From Muriicola sp041358175 (GTDB lineage Bacteria; Bacteroidota; Bacteroidia; Flavobacteriales; Flavobacteriaceae), in assembly GCF_041358175.1 (NCBI RefSeq), contig NZ_JBGKBE010000003.1, positions 124,001-188,000 of the forward strand: a stretch of DNA of 64,000 nt, in the 5' to 3' direction. The position numbers were made by a program, and so were the translations under genes. A model generated the notes under the pieces. It had not been told where the DNA came from and did no database searches. It saw nothing but the letters and a program-made list of their open reading frames with translations. Positions 1-7,364 of the stretch are shown here, one piece after another; within the stretch, counting starts at the first letter, position 1; each line of letters opens with the position of its first letter.

Positions 1-539
1 ACGACAATAAACTGGAGGAAAAAATAAGTGCAGGGAATATCCGCTGGGTGACTAAGGACAGTGTGTACCGTCTTACGAGCTATACAAATCGCAGGCTTGT
101 GGGAGATAAGGAAATTGTAGTGACTAAGCGGAGGCTGGATACGATATTTAATTTTAAAATTGATGACCTTACACCGGTTTCCTATGTAGCAGAAACCAAG
201 AATCTTTTTGAATTGAATAAATTTATCAATACCCAGAAGAAAAAGGGGGCTTCCAACATTAATACCTATATCCTTGTAAAATACAAACGCTGGGCACTGC
301 CTCTGGCAGCTTTTATCCTGACGATCATCGGAGTGGCGGTTTCCTCTGTAAAACGAAGGGGAGGAATGGGTGTCAATCTGGCCTTTGGAATAGGTGTTGC
401 TTTTATCTATATCTTTTTTGACAAGGTCTTCGGTACCCTGGCAGAACAATCGGGTTTTTCACCCCTGCTCGCTGTTGTTATCCCTAACCTGGCCTTTGGG
501 GTGTTGGGAATCTTTTTGCTGCAAAAAGCCAAAAGGTAG
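1..539 (+). CDS. LptF/LptG family permease, C-terminal part
   Basis: The frame is already open at the window edge (first whole codon at base 3), so only about 178 C-terminal residues are visible. A soluble stretch is followed by three hydrophobic segments, the first beginning at RWALPLAAFIL and the last near PNLAFGVLGIFLL, with a basic loop (VKRRGGMG) between the first two. This arrangement is typical of the YjgP/YjgQ (LptF/LptG) permease subunits that work with LptB to extract lipopolysaccharide from the inner membrane. Whether it is LptF or LptG cannot be decided from this fragment. An lptB gene lies far away in the same window, as is usual in this phylum. Confidence 0.85.
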   Translation, partial: DNKLEEKISAGNIRWVTKDSVYRLTSYTNRRLVGDKEIVVTKRRLDTIFNFKIDDLTPVSYVAETKNLFELNKFINTQKKKGASNINTYILVKYKRWALPLAAFILTIIGVAVSSVKRRGGMGVNLAFGIGVAFIYIFFDKVFGTLAEQSGFSPLLAVVIPNLAFGVLGIFLLQKAKR

Positions 540-655
540 TACTGAGTATCAACTTCTTTTCAGCTCAGAATATTCCCGGAACCGAGTGAGAACAATTATT
601 AAACAGGGAAAAATTCAAAAAGCAAAACTGACCGGGAAGGTTCCCATTTATATTT

Positions 656-663
656 TATATTTG
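656..663 (+). promoter_or_regulatory. -7 box (TATATTTG) before accA
   Basis: TATATTTG fits the Bacteroidota -7 consensus TAnnTTTG and lies 28 bases before the accA start codon. No clear TTG -33 element is seen at the usual distance, so the call rests on the -7 match and position only. Confidence 0.5.
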
Positions 664-691
664 TGGGCTGAATCAACCGAAACAAAACGAG

Positions 692-1645
692 ATGGAATAC
701 TTGGATTTTGAACTCCCCATTAAGGAGTTAGAAGAGCAGCTGGAGAAATGTCAGATCATTGGGGAGGAGAGTGATGTGGATGTAACCGAGACCTGCAAGC
801 AGATAGAAAAGAAACTGTCTGAAACAAGGAAAGAGATTTATAAAAACCTCTCGGCATGGCAAAGGGTACAACTTTCCAGACACCCCAACAGACCCTATAC
901 CCTTGATTATATCCGGGCTATTTGTGGGGAGACCTGGCTTGAACTCCATGGTGATCGGAATGTTAAGGATGATAAAGCCATGATCGGCGGCCTGGGGAAG
1001 ATAGGGGATCAAAGCTATATGTTTATCGGGCAGCAGAAAGGATACAACACCAAAACAAGGCAATTGAGAAATTTCGGGATGGCAAATCCGGAAGGGTACA
1101 GAAAGGCATTACGCCTGATGAAGTCGGCCGAAAAGTTTAACATACCCGTAGTCTGTTTTATCGATACCCCAGGAGCGTATCCCGGGATTGAGGCAGAGGA
1201 AAGAGGACAGGGAGAAGCTATTGCGCGGAACATTCTGGAAATGACGCGACTAAAAGTACCTATTATAGTTGTTATCATCGGCGAAGGGGCATCAGGGGGA
1301 GCTTTGGGAATTGGAGTGGGAGATAAAGTACTGATGCTGGAGAACACCTGGTATTCTGTTATCTCACCCGAATCATGTTCTTCCATCTTATGGCGTAGCT
1401 GGGAATATAAAGAAATTGCCGCCTCGGCTTTAAAATTAACCGCCACCGATATGAAACGGTTAAAGCTTATCGACGAGATCGTCAAAGAACCTGAAGGTGG
1501 AGCACATGCCAATCGGGATAAGACCTTTGACATTGTAAAAAACAAAATCAGTAAACATTACGAGCAACTCGAAAAGTTATCACCAAAGGAGCTGGTGAAA
1601 ATGCGGATGGACAAGTATGCTAATATGGGAGTTTTTAGCGGGTAA
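692..1645 (+). CDS. accA: Acetyl-CoA carboxylase carboxyltransferase, alpha subunit
   Basis: This is the alpha half of the carboxyltransferase that moves the carboxyl group from biotin to acetyl-CoA, the committed step of fatty acid synthesis in the cytoplasm. The 317 residues match the usual family length (about 319). A coiled N-terminal helix region precedes the crotonase-like core. Key stretches are FIDTPGAYPG (about 156-165) and the oxyanion-hole loop GEGASGGALGIG (about 198-209). The beta subunit gene is not in the window, which is normal for this phylum. It is followed directly by a strong intrinsic terminator, so it is probably a single-gene transcript. Confidence 0.97.
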   Translation: MEYLDFELPIKELEEQLEKCQIIGEESDVDVTETCKQIEKKLSETRKEIYKNLSAWQRVQLSRHPNRPYTLDYIRAICGETWLELHGDRNVKDDKAMIGGLGKIGDQSYMFIGQQKGYNTKTRQLRNFGMANPEGYRKALRLMKSAEKFNIPVVCFIDTPGAYPGIEAEERGQGEAIARNILEMTRLKVPIIVVIIGEGASGGALGIGVGDKVLMLENTWYSVISPESCSSILWRSWEYKEIAASALKLTATDMKRLKLIDEIVKEPEGGAHANRDKTFDIVKNKISKHYEQLEKLSPKELVKMRMDKYANMGVFSG

Positions 1646-1670
1646 AACGCTGTGTTAAAAGCATTGACAT

Positions 1671-1700
1671 AAACCGGAGTTAAAGAACTCCGGTTTTTTT
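1671..1700 (+). terminator. Intrinsic terminator after accA
   Basis: The arms AAACCGGAGTT and AACTCCGGTTT are perfectly complementary around an AAAG loop and run into a T tract ending at 1700. It lies 25 bases after the accA stop codon. Confidence 0.92.
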
Positions 1701-1703
1701 ATG

Positions 1704-1750
1704 TTATCAACACAATTTTGTAACTTATCAACACACAGATTGTTGATGAA
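1704..1750 (+). other. DnaA-box-like repeats before dnaB
   Basis: Two identical direct repeats TTATCAACACA lie at 1704-1714 and 1725-1735, exactly 21 bases apart (two helical turns). An inverted partial copy sharing the core ATCAACA follows at 1740-1750 on the other strand. TTATCAACA differs from the DnaA box TTATCCACA at one position. Their place in front of dnaB suggests DnaA or another replication regulator binds here, but this is inference. Confidence 0.4.
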
Positions 1751-1799
1751 CCGTTAATATCGGAAATCCAATTTTAAATGTTAACTTAAGGTTAATGCA

Positions 1800-1807
1800 T
1801 ACTTTTG
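1800..1807 (+). promoter_or_regulatory. -7 box (TACTTTTG) of dnaB
   Basis: TACTTTTG matches TAnnTTTG and ends five bases before the ATG at 1813. If used, the transcript would begin within a few bases of that ATG. This argues against the upstream in-frame ATG at 1795, which would then lie in the promoter. Confidence 0.6.
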
Positions 1808-1812
1808 CAGCT

Positions 1813-3366
1813 ATGGAGAAACCAAATCCCGTTATTGGTCATAAAATTGGCAAAGCATCTCTGATCAACCTTGAGAAAGGAAAGATACCACCTCAAGCCG
1901 TTGATTTAGAGGAAGTTGTGCTTGGTGCAATGATGATAGATAAAAAGGGAGTTGACGAGGTAATCGATATTCTCCACCCCGATGTATTCTACAAAGATGC
2001 GCATAGGTTTATCTACGAAGCTATCTTTAAGTTGTTCGAAAGCTCCGAACCGGTGGATTTATTAACCGTTTCAGCTCAATTACGGAAGGAAGGAAAGCTC
2101 GATCAGGTGGGAGGGGATTTTTACCTGATAAAACTCACCCAGAAAGTAGCCAGTTCTGCCCATATTGAATTTCACGCCAGGATCATCCTCCAGAAATATA
2201 TCCAGCGTAGTTTAATTAAAATCTCAAGTGAGATTATAGAAGATGCTTATAATGAGGGGACTGATGTTTTTGACCTTCTCGATAACGCTGAAGCAAAACT
2301 CTATGAAGTAACCCAGGGGAACTTAAAACGCTCAGCGGAAACAGCTCAGAATCTGGTCATCCAGGCCAAGAAAAAGATTGAGGAAATATCCAATAAAGAT
2401 GGACTTAGTGGTATTCCATCCGGATTTGATAAAGTAGATAAATTAACCTCAGGTTGGCAGCCAAGTGACTTGATTATTATTGCAGCACGACCCGGAATGG
2501 GGAAAACGGCCCTCACCCTCTCCATGGCGAGGAACATGGCTGTGAATTCTAACATCCCAGTGGCTTTCTTCTCCCTGGAGATGTCATCCGTGCAGTTAAT
2601 AACCCGTCTCATTTCTTCAGAAACCGGATTGTCTTCAGAGAAATTGCGTACAGGTCGTTTAGAAAAACACGAGTGGGAACAGTTAAACGTAAAGGTGAAA
2701 GCCCTGGAAACGGCACCCCTGTTTATCGATGATACCCCTTCTCTTTCAATCTTTGACCTCAGGGCAAAGGCAAGAAGATTGGCTTCTCAGCACAAGATAA
2801 AACTTATCGTCCTGGATTATCTGCAACTTATGACCGCCGGGGGAAGCCAGAAAGGGGGGAACAGGGAGCAGGAAATATCTACTATTTCGCGAAACCTAAA
2901 GGCATTGGCCAAAGAACTTAATGTCCCGGTTATTGCCTTATCCCAGTTATCGAGGGCAGTGGAAACCAGGGGAGGAAGTAAAAGACCTATCCTGTCAGAC
3001 TTGAGGGAATCCGGAGCGATCGAGCAGGATGCCGATATTGTATCCTTTATTTATCGTCCTGAATACTACAAAATAGACGAGTGGGACGATGAAGAACGAA
3101 CCCCTACACAGGGACAGGCCGAGTTTATCGTTGCAAAACACCGGAATGGTGGTTTAGATAATATTAGGTTAAAATTCATTGGTCAACTTGGTAAATTTGA
3201 TAACTTGGATGACTTTGATTCTCCATTTGAATTCCAGTCGAAGATGAACGCAGACGGAGAAAACCCGTTCATTACTAAAAATCTGCCTAATGCCGATGAA
3301 GCATTTGGAAGTAGTTTGAACGATAATCCAGACCTTGACCCGGATGATAACGAAGTCCCATTTTAA
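1813..3366 (+). CDS. dnaB: Replicative DNA helicase DnaB
   Basis: This is the hexameric 5'-3' helicase of the replication fork, about 517 residues. The N-terminal primase-contact domain begins near the conserved IPPQAVDLEEVVLGAMM. The RecA-like domain has Walker A ARPGMGKT (about 225-232), Walker B LIVLDYLQLM and the H4 motif DLRESGAIEQDAD. The tail is acidic, ending in DDNEVPF. An in-frame ATG lies six codons upstream at 1795, but a promoter -7 box sits between the two ATGs, so the start at 1813 is preferred. The last 32 bases overlap the next gene. No intein is seen. Confidence 0.97.
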   Translation: MEKPNPVIGHKIGKASLINLEKGKIPPQAVDLEEVVLGAMMIDKKGVDEVIDILHPDVFYKDAHRFIYEAIFKLFESSEPVDLLTVSAQLRKEGKLDQVGGDFYLIKLTQKVASSAHIEFHARIILQKYIQRSLIKISSEIIEDAYNEGTDVFDLLDNAEAKLYEVTQGNLKRSAETAQNLVIQAKKKIEEISNKDGLSGIPSGFDKVDKLTSGWQPSDLIIIAARPGMGKTALTLSMARNMAVNSNIPVAFFSLEMSSVQLITRLISSETGLSSEKLRTGRLEKHEWEQLNVKVKALETAPLFIDDTPSLSIFDLRAKARRLASQHKIKLIVLDYLQLMTAGGSQKGGNREQEISTISRNLKALAKELNVPVIALSQLSRAVETRGGSKRPILSDLRESGAIEQDADIVSFIYRPEYYKIDEWDDEERTPTQGQAEFIVAKHRNGGLDNIRLKFIGQLGKFDNLDDFDSPFEFQSKMNADGENPFITKNLPNADEAFGSSLNDNPDLDPDDNEVPF

Positions 3367-4717
3367 GAATACCTATACTCAAAACTTTTTATCAGAGCTT
3401 TTGTTATTTAAACCTGCCATACTTTGGAATGATTTACTTCCAAAGGTTAGAAGTTTTAAAACCTTTTTAATACTGGTATTTCTCATCAGCTTCTCTACAT
3501 CCACTTTTGCGACGATGATCCTGCTTCCCATGGATGCCGAAAGTCAGGAAAACCACCTTAAAGCCTACGGCATCACATACTGGGTACTCACTAAGGAGCA
3601 GAAGGTACAGTGGTTACTTAACTATCGGGGAGGCTCTTTTCTCCTTCCTGACGGCGAATCGATCAGAAGGGAATGTCAGATAAGGGGAGTGTCGTTTGAA
3701 ATCATTTCAGATGCCAAGGCAGAAGCCATTCTCGACGCTATAAGCAGCCCGTCCCAGAATCAGGAGGCGGTCATCCTGGAAAAGGCCCCAAAAATAGCTG
3801 TTTATAGTCCGAAGGAAAATCAACCCTGGGATGATGCTGTGACTATGGTGCTTACCTACGCTGAAATACCTTATGTTACGGTTTACGATGAAGAAGTGCT
3901 TAATGACCAGTTGGCTTTGTACGACTGGCTGCACCTCCACCATGAAGATTTTACCGGGCAATACGGAAAGTTCTACCAGGCGTACCGTACTCAACCCTGG
4001 TACATAGAAGGAAAATTAAAGGCCGAAGAACGGGCTAGTAAATTAGGGTATTCCAAGGTCTCTGAAGAGAAAGGTGCAGTAGCCAAGAAGATCAGGGACT
4101 ATGTCATAGGAGGTGGATTTATGTTTGCCATGTGTTCCGCTACAGATAGTTTTGACATTGCCCTTGCTGCACAAGGGGTGGATATTTGCGAACCTATGTT
4201 CGACGGAGATCCTTCAGAACCCAATTATCAGGGAAAGCTGAATTTCAACAATACCTTTGCCTTCGAGAATTTTACCCTGGAACGAAATCCATTACGATAC
4301 GAATTTTCGTCTATCGACATGACTAACAAACGACGTAATGTTCCCAGGGAATCGGATTATTTTACCCTGATGGATTTCTCCGCCAAATGGGATCCTGTGC
4401 CCACAATGCTCTGTCAGAACCATACCATGCTGGTAAAAGGCTTTATGGGGCAGACCACGGCCTTTGAAAGGAGTGAGATTAAACCTGTAGTGCTGGTATT
4501 AGGGGAAAACAAGATTAACGGTGAAGCCCGATATATACATGGTATCAAAGGAAAAGGATTCTTTACCTTCTATGGAGGGCATGATCCCGAGGACTATCAG
4601 CACAGGGTAGGTGACCCCAAAACGGAGCTCGAGCTACATCCCAATTCCCCGGGATACCGACTTATTTTAAACAATGTGCTATTCCCTGCTGCAAGGAAAA
4701 AGAAACAGAAGACCTAG
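3335..4717 (+). CDS. Conserved secreted protein, often labelled asparagine synthetase B
   Basis: From memory this protein is conserved after dnaB in flavobacteria and is often annotated asparagine synthetase B. I see no class II glutaminase N-terminus (no Cys2) and no SGGxDS ATP-pyrophosphatase loop, so that name is not supported. A hydrophobic segment around residues 42-58 looks like a signal peptide or anchor. Inside are IAVYSPKENQPWDDAVT, LHLHHEDFTGQYGKF, GGGFMFAMCSATDS (a nucleophile-elbow-like cysteine) and FFTFYGGHDPEDY, reminiscent of class I glutamine amidotransferase-like folds. The substrate is unknown. The start is uncertain: the annotated ATG overlaps dnaB, and a TTG near 3401 is an alternative. 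The stop overlaps the convergent next gene at CTAG. Confidence 0.8.
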   Translation: MTRMITKSHFKNTYTQNFLSELLLFKPAILWNDLLPKVRSFKTFLILVFLISFSTSTFATMILLPMDAESQENHLKAYGITYWVLTKEQKVQWLLNYRGGSFLLPDGESIRRECQIRGVSFEIISDAKAEAILDAISSPSQNQEAVILEKAPKIAVYSPKENQPWDDAVTMVLTYAEIPYVTVYDEEVLNDQLALYDWLHLHHEDFTGQYGKFYQAYRTQPWYIEGKLKAEERASKLGYSKVSEEKGAVAKKIRDYVIGGGFMFAMCSATDSFDIALAAQGVDICEPMFDGDPSEPNYQGKLNFNNTFAFENFTLERNPLRYEFSSIDMTNKRRNVPRESDYFTLMDFSAKWDPVPTMLCQNHTMLVKGFMGQTTAFERSEIKPVVLVLGENKINGEARYIHGIKGKGFFTFYGGHDPEDYQHRVGDPKTELELHPNSPGYRLILNNVLFPAARKKKQKT

Positions 4718-5529
4718 GTGAGGCTTTTTACCAATTCCTCCAATACCATTTCCACACCCATTTCTTCATTACTTTTTGTATGGTATCTGGCTGCCTTTAA
4801 GACATTGGGGTGTGCATTTGCCATCGCAAAGCTGAAATCGGACAAAGCGAGCATTTCCAGGTCGTTGTTATAGTCTCCGAAGACCATGGTTTCTGACGGA
4901 CCTATTCCCAGCTCACGCTGTATCATTTTCAATGCATAGCCTTTATGTGCATTGGGATGAGAGATATCTACCCAGTGCTGTCCTGAGATCTTCACCATCA
5001 GGGAATCCTCATAAGGGGAAACAAGCGGGTATATATGTTGCTCTGAACTTTCAAAATGATAAGCAGCAATTTTCATCACCTCCTGATCAAATCCGTTCAG
5101 ATCATCAATAACCTCAAACTCGGTATAGTATTCCCGTAGAACACTAAGAAATTTTTTGGAATGACCAGAAACATAAGCATTATTCCTGGCACATAGAACC
5201 GGATGAATATGGTTGTTCTTGTGCAGGGATTGGAGAACGGAATTTTTAATATTGGGATTTAATGGGGTGGAAACAATCTCTCTTTCGCCCTGCATGGCGA
5301 GACCACCGTTTTCTGCAACAACGAAAATCCTGTCGCGAATAGGCTCCAATTTGGAAACAATACTGTTGTATTGTCTTCCGCTGGCTGCGGCAAAAAGAAC
5401 TCCTTTTGAGCTAAGGTCCTCAAATAACTGGAAAAATTGTGAACTTACCTGATGGTCAGGATTGAGCAGGGTACCGTCCATATCGGTGACCACAAGTTTA
5501 ATTCCTGAGATGTCGGGGAGTCTTTGCAT
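4714..5529 (-). CDS. Cof-type HAD-family hydrolase
   Basis: This is a 271-residue haloacid dehalogenase-fold phosphatase of the Cof/YbiV group, which usually dephosphorylates small sugar phosphates or cofactors. Motif I is DMDGT at residues 16-20, with Asp16 the predicted nucleophile. The C2-type cap fills the middle of the protein, a lysine motif lies at NAHKGYALK and motif IV is GDYNNDLEML. The substrate cannot be read from sequence. A TAnnTTTG box lies nine bases before the ATG, so the leader is very short. It converges on the preceding plus-strand gene with overlapping stop codons. Confidence 0.9.
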   Translation of the reverse strand: MQRLPDISGIKLVVTDMDGTLLNPDHQVSSQFFQLFEDLSSKGVLFAAASGRQYNSIVSKLEPIRDRIFVVAENGGLAMQGEREIVSTPLNPNIKNSVLQSLHKNNHIHPVLCARNNAYVSGHSKKFLSVLREYYTEFEVIDDLNGFDQEVMKIAAYHFESSEQHIYPLVSPYEDSLMVKISGQHWVDISHPNAHKGYALKMIQRELGIGPSETMVFGDYNNDLEMLALSDFSFAMANAHPNVLKAARYHTKSNEEMGVEMVLEELVKSLT

Positions 5530-5538
5530 TTTAAGTTA

Positions 5539-5546
5539 CAAAGGTA
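5539..5546 (-). promoter_or_regulatory. -7 box (TACCTTTG) before the HAD gene
   Basis: On the minus strand TACCTTTG matches TAnnTTTG, with nine bases between its last G and the ATG at 5529. The -33 element is not obvious. Confidence 0.5.
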
Positions 5547-5607
5547 TTTGTATTGTTTAAATTGTATGTTACTTTAAGGGAAAGTATTACAACTAATTGA
5601 TTTCAAT

Positions 5608-6033
5608 ATGTTGATTATTCATCAGAAAGAAATTACCCTCGCCCCATACCCAAGAGGTATTCATCTGATTACCAGAAGGATTACTCAGGAAATGCCTGAA
5701 ATTAAGGGAATAAGTATGGGGATGCTACAGGTGTTTATTAAGCACACTTCGGCCAGCCTTACAATTAACGAAAATGCAGATAGCACCGTTCGCGAGGATT
5801 TTGAAAGGCATCTCAATGTGATGGTTCCTGAAAATGCTCCCTACTATGTCCATACATATGAGGGTCCTGATGATATGCCGGCACATATTAAGGCATCCAT
5901 GATGGGTTCGAGTGTCCAAATACCCATCACCAACGGGGTGCTCAACCTGGGAACGTGGCAGGGGATCTACCTTTGTGAACATCGCGATCGTGCACAAGGG
6001 CGATCACTTCTAATAACCATATGGGGCGTATAG
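5608..6033 (+). CDS. YjbQ family protein (secondary thiamine-phosphate synthase)
   Basis: The 141 residues match the UPF0047/YjbQ family in full length. Typical stretches are FIKHTSASLTINENAD in the first half, PAHIKASMMGSS, and near the end LGTWQGIYLCEHRDRAQGRSL, with its conserved acidic and histidine residues. Some YjbQ proteins have weak thiamine-phosphate synthase activity, but the physiological role in this phylum is not settled. The gene is transcribed alone, divergent from the HAD gene, and shares a bidirectional terminator with rplT. Confidence 0.92.
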   Translation: MLIIHQKEITLAPYPRGIHLITRRITQEMPEIKGISMGMLQVFIKHTSASLTINENADSTVREDFERHLNVMVPENAPYYVHTYEGPDDMPAHIKASMMGSSVQIPITNGVLNLGTWQGIYLCEHRDRAQGRSLLITIWGV

Positions 6034-6054
6034 GGTTTTGGTAAATACAGGCGT

Positions 6055-6087
6055 AAAAAAAACCCTCCGATTACTCGAAGGGTTTTT
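6055..6087. terminator. Bidirectional terminator between yjbQ and rplT
   Basis: The hairpin AACCCTCCGA-TTAC-TCGAAGGGTT has one mismatch and is flanked by an A run on the left and a T run on the right. It can therefore end transcripts arriving from both convergent genes. Confidence 0.85.
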
Positions 6088-6107
6088 AAGCGAGAATATT
6101 AATAAAT

Positions 6108-6452
6108 CTATTTTACTTTATCGACCACTGCCTTAAAAGCCTCAGGATGATTCATAGCCAGATCGGCCAGAACTTTCCTGTTTAGTTCGATGTTATTTGC
6201 TTTTACTTTTCCCATGAACTGAGAATAAGACATTCCGTGCATTCTGGCACCGGCATTGATCCGGGTAATCCAGAGGGAACGAAAATTCCTTTTCTTATTT
6301 CTTCTGTCCCTGTAGGCGTAAACCATCGCCTTTTCAACGGCATTCTTAGCTACCGTCCATACATTTTTACGTCTTCCAAAGTATCCTTTGGCTTGCTTGA
6401 GCACTTTTTTTCTTCTGGCTCTGGAAGCAACTGAATTTACTGATCTTGGCAT
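6108..6452 (-). CDS. rplT: 50S ribosomal protein L20
   Basis: The 114 basic residues begin MPRSVNSVASRARRKKVLKQ and continue with the family hallmark AKGYFGRRKN and the FRSLWITRINAGAR segment that contacts 23S rRNA domain I. L20 is needed early in large-subunit assembly and in other bacteria represses its own operon. It is the last gene of the thrS-infC-rpmI-rplT operon. An 86-base gap separates it from rpmI, long for such a tight operon. Confidence 0.98.
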   Translation of the reverse strand: MPRSVNSVASRARRKKVLKQAKGYFGRRKNVWTVAKNAVEKAMVYAYRDRRNKKRNFRSLWITRINAGARMHGMSYSQFMGKVKANNIELNRKVLADLAMNHPEAFKAVVDKVK

Positions 6453-6538
6453 TTTTCTTTAGTTTTTTGTAGCAGGCGTCTGATAAACAGCTCTTTTAGG
6501 CCCGACTCCACGGTTAATACTTATTACCTGGTGTTGCG

Positions 6539-6736
6539 TTATTTTAATCGCAACTGCTCCTTGATACTATTCTCATCGGCACTGTGTACCAAGGTAGAAT
6601 GTGTTAAACGGAGCTTACGCTTTTTTGATTTCTTGGTCAGGATATGACTCTTGTAAGCGTGCTTCCTTTTGATCTTTCCAGAACCGGTAAGCTTGAACCG
6701 CTTTTTGGCACTGGATTTTGTTTTCATCTTAGGCAT
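6539..6736 (-). CDS. rpmI: 50S ribosomal protein L35
   Basis: This 65-residue, very basic protein begins MPKMKTKSSAKKRFKLTGSG and carries the IKRKHAYKSHILTKKSKKRK block typical of L35. It is a late-binding large-subunit protein, lies between infC and rplT in the usual order, and is 38 bases from the infC stop. Confidence 0.98.
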   Translation of the reverse strand: MPKMKTKSSAKKRFKLTGSGKIKRKHAYKSHILTKKSKKRKLRLTHSTLVHSADENSIKEQLRLK

Positions 6737-6774
6737 TGTTCCTTTATCTTATGATTAATCTCGCTATGGTATTC

Positions 6775-7329
6775 TTACTTTTTTGTCTTTGGCGCTATGA
6801 ACATCGTCATCCTCTTTCCTTCCAGTCTTGGCATCTGTTCAACCTTCCCGAATTCCTCTAATTCCTGCGCTAGTCTCAACAATAGGATCTCTCCTTTGTC
6901 CTTGTAAACAATCGACCTACCTTTAAAAAATACGTAGGCCTTCAATTTGGCTCCTTCTTTGAGGAACTTTTCTGCGTGCTTTTTCTTAAACTCGTAATCG
7001 TGATCGTCCGTATTTGGACCAAACCTAATCTCTTTAACAATTACCTTCGTAGCTTTAGCCTTCATCTGCTTTTCGCGCTTCTTCTGCTCGTAAAGGAATT
7101 TTTTGTAATCTATGATCTTACAAACCGGGGGTTCTGCATTAGGTGATATTTCAACTAAATCTAATCCCAGTTCTTCAGCCTGGTTAAGGGCCTCTTTGAT
7201 CGGGTAGACTCCCATTTCAACATTGTCACCAACTAGGCGTACCTCGGATGCTAAAATCTTATTGTTGATCTTGTGAGGGTTCTTGTTCTCCCTCCTGGGT
7301 TGGGGTCTGAATCTTCTGCGTATTGCTAT
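6775..7329 (-). CDS. infC: Translation initiation factor IF-3, ATA start codon
   Basis: IF-3 binds the 30S subunit and checks start codon and initiator tRNA. The C-terminal domain and linker are clear (EIRFGPNTDDHDYEFK, AYVFFKGR, EGKRMTMFIAPK). The first in-frame ATG (7215) would remove about 38 residues including the conserved N-terminus. Reading upstream in frame gives (ATA)AIRRRFRPQPRR and KINNKILASEVRLVGDN, the normal IF-3 start. The frame closes at a TAA five codons before this ATA, and no ATG, GTG or TTG precedes the conserved residues. I therefore place the start at the ATA at 7327-7329, giving 184 residues. Non-AUG starts in infC are known (AUU in E. coli) and allow IF-3 to regulate itself. 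Confidence 0.93.
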   Translation of the reverse strand: MAIRRRFRPQPRRENKNPHKINNKILASEVRLVGDNVEMGVYPIKEALNQAEELGLDLVEISPNAEPPVCKIIDYKKFLYEQKKREKQMKAKATKVIVKEIRFGPNTDDHDYEFKKKHAEKFLKEGAKLKAYVFFKGRSIVYKDKGEILLLRLAQELEEFGKVEQMPRLEGKRMTMFIAPKTKK

Positions 7330-7364
7330 GGCTACTTCTTTTTAATTAAACTTTTTATTTGTTC

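Noticed and set aside
1795..1812. In-frame ATG at 1795 as the dnaB start
   Set aside because: A TAnnTTTG box lies between this ATG and the next one at 1813, so the first six codons would be promoter sequence.
7105..7215. Internal ATG as infC start
   Set aside because: It removes about 38 residues that are conserved in the IF-3 family and are encoded in frame upstream.
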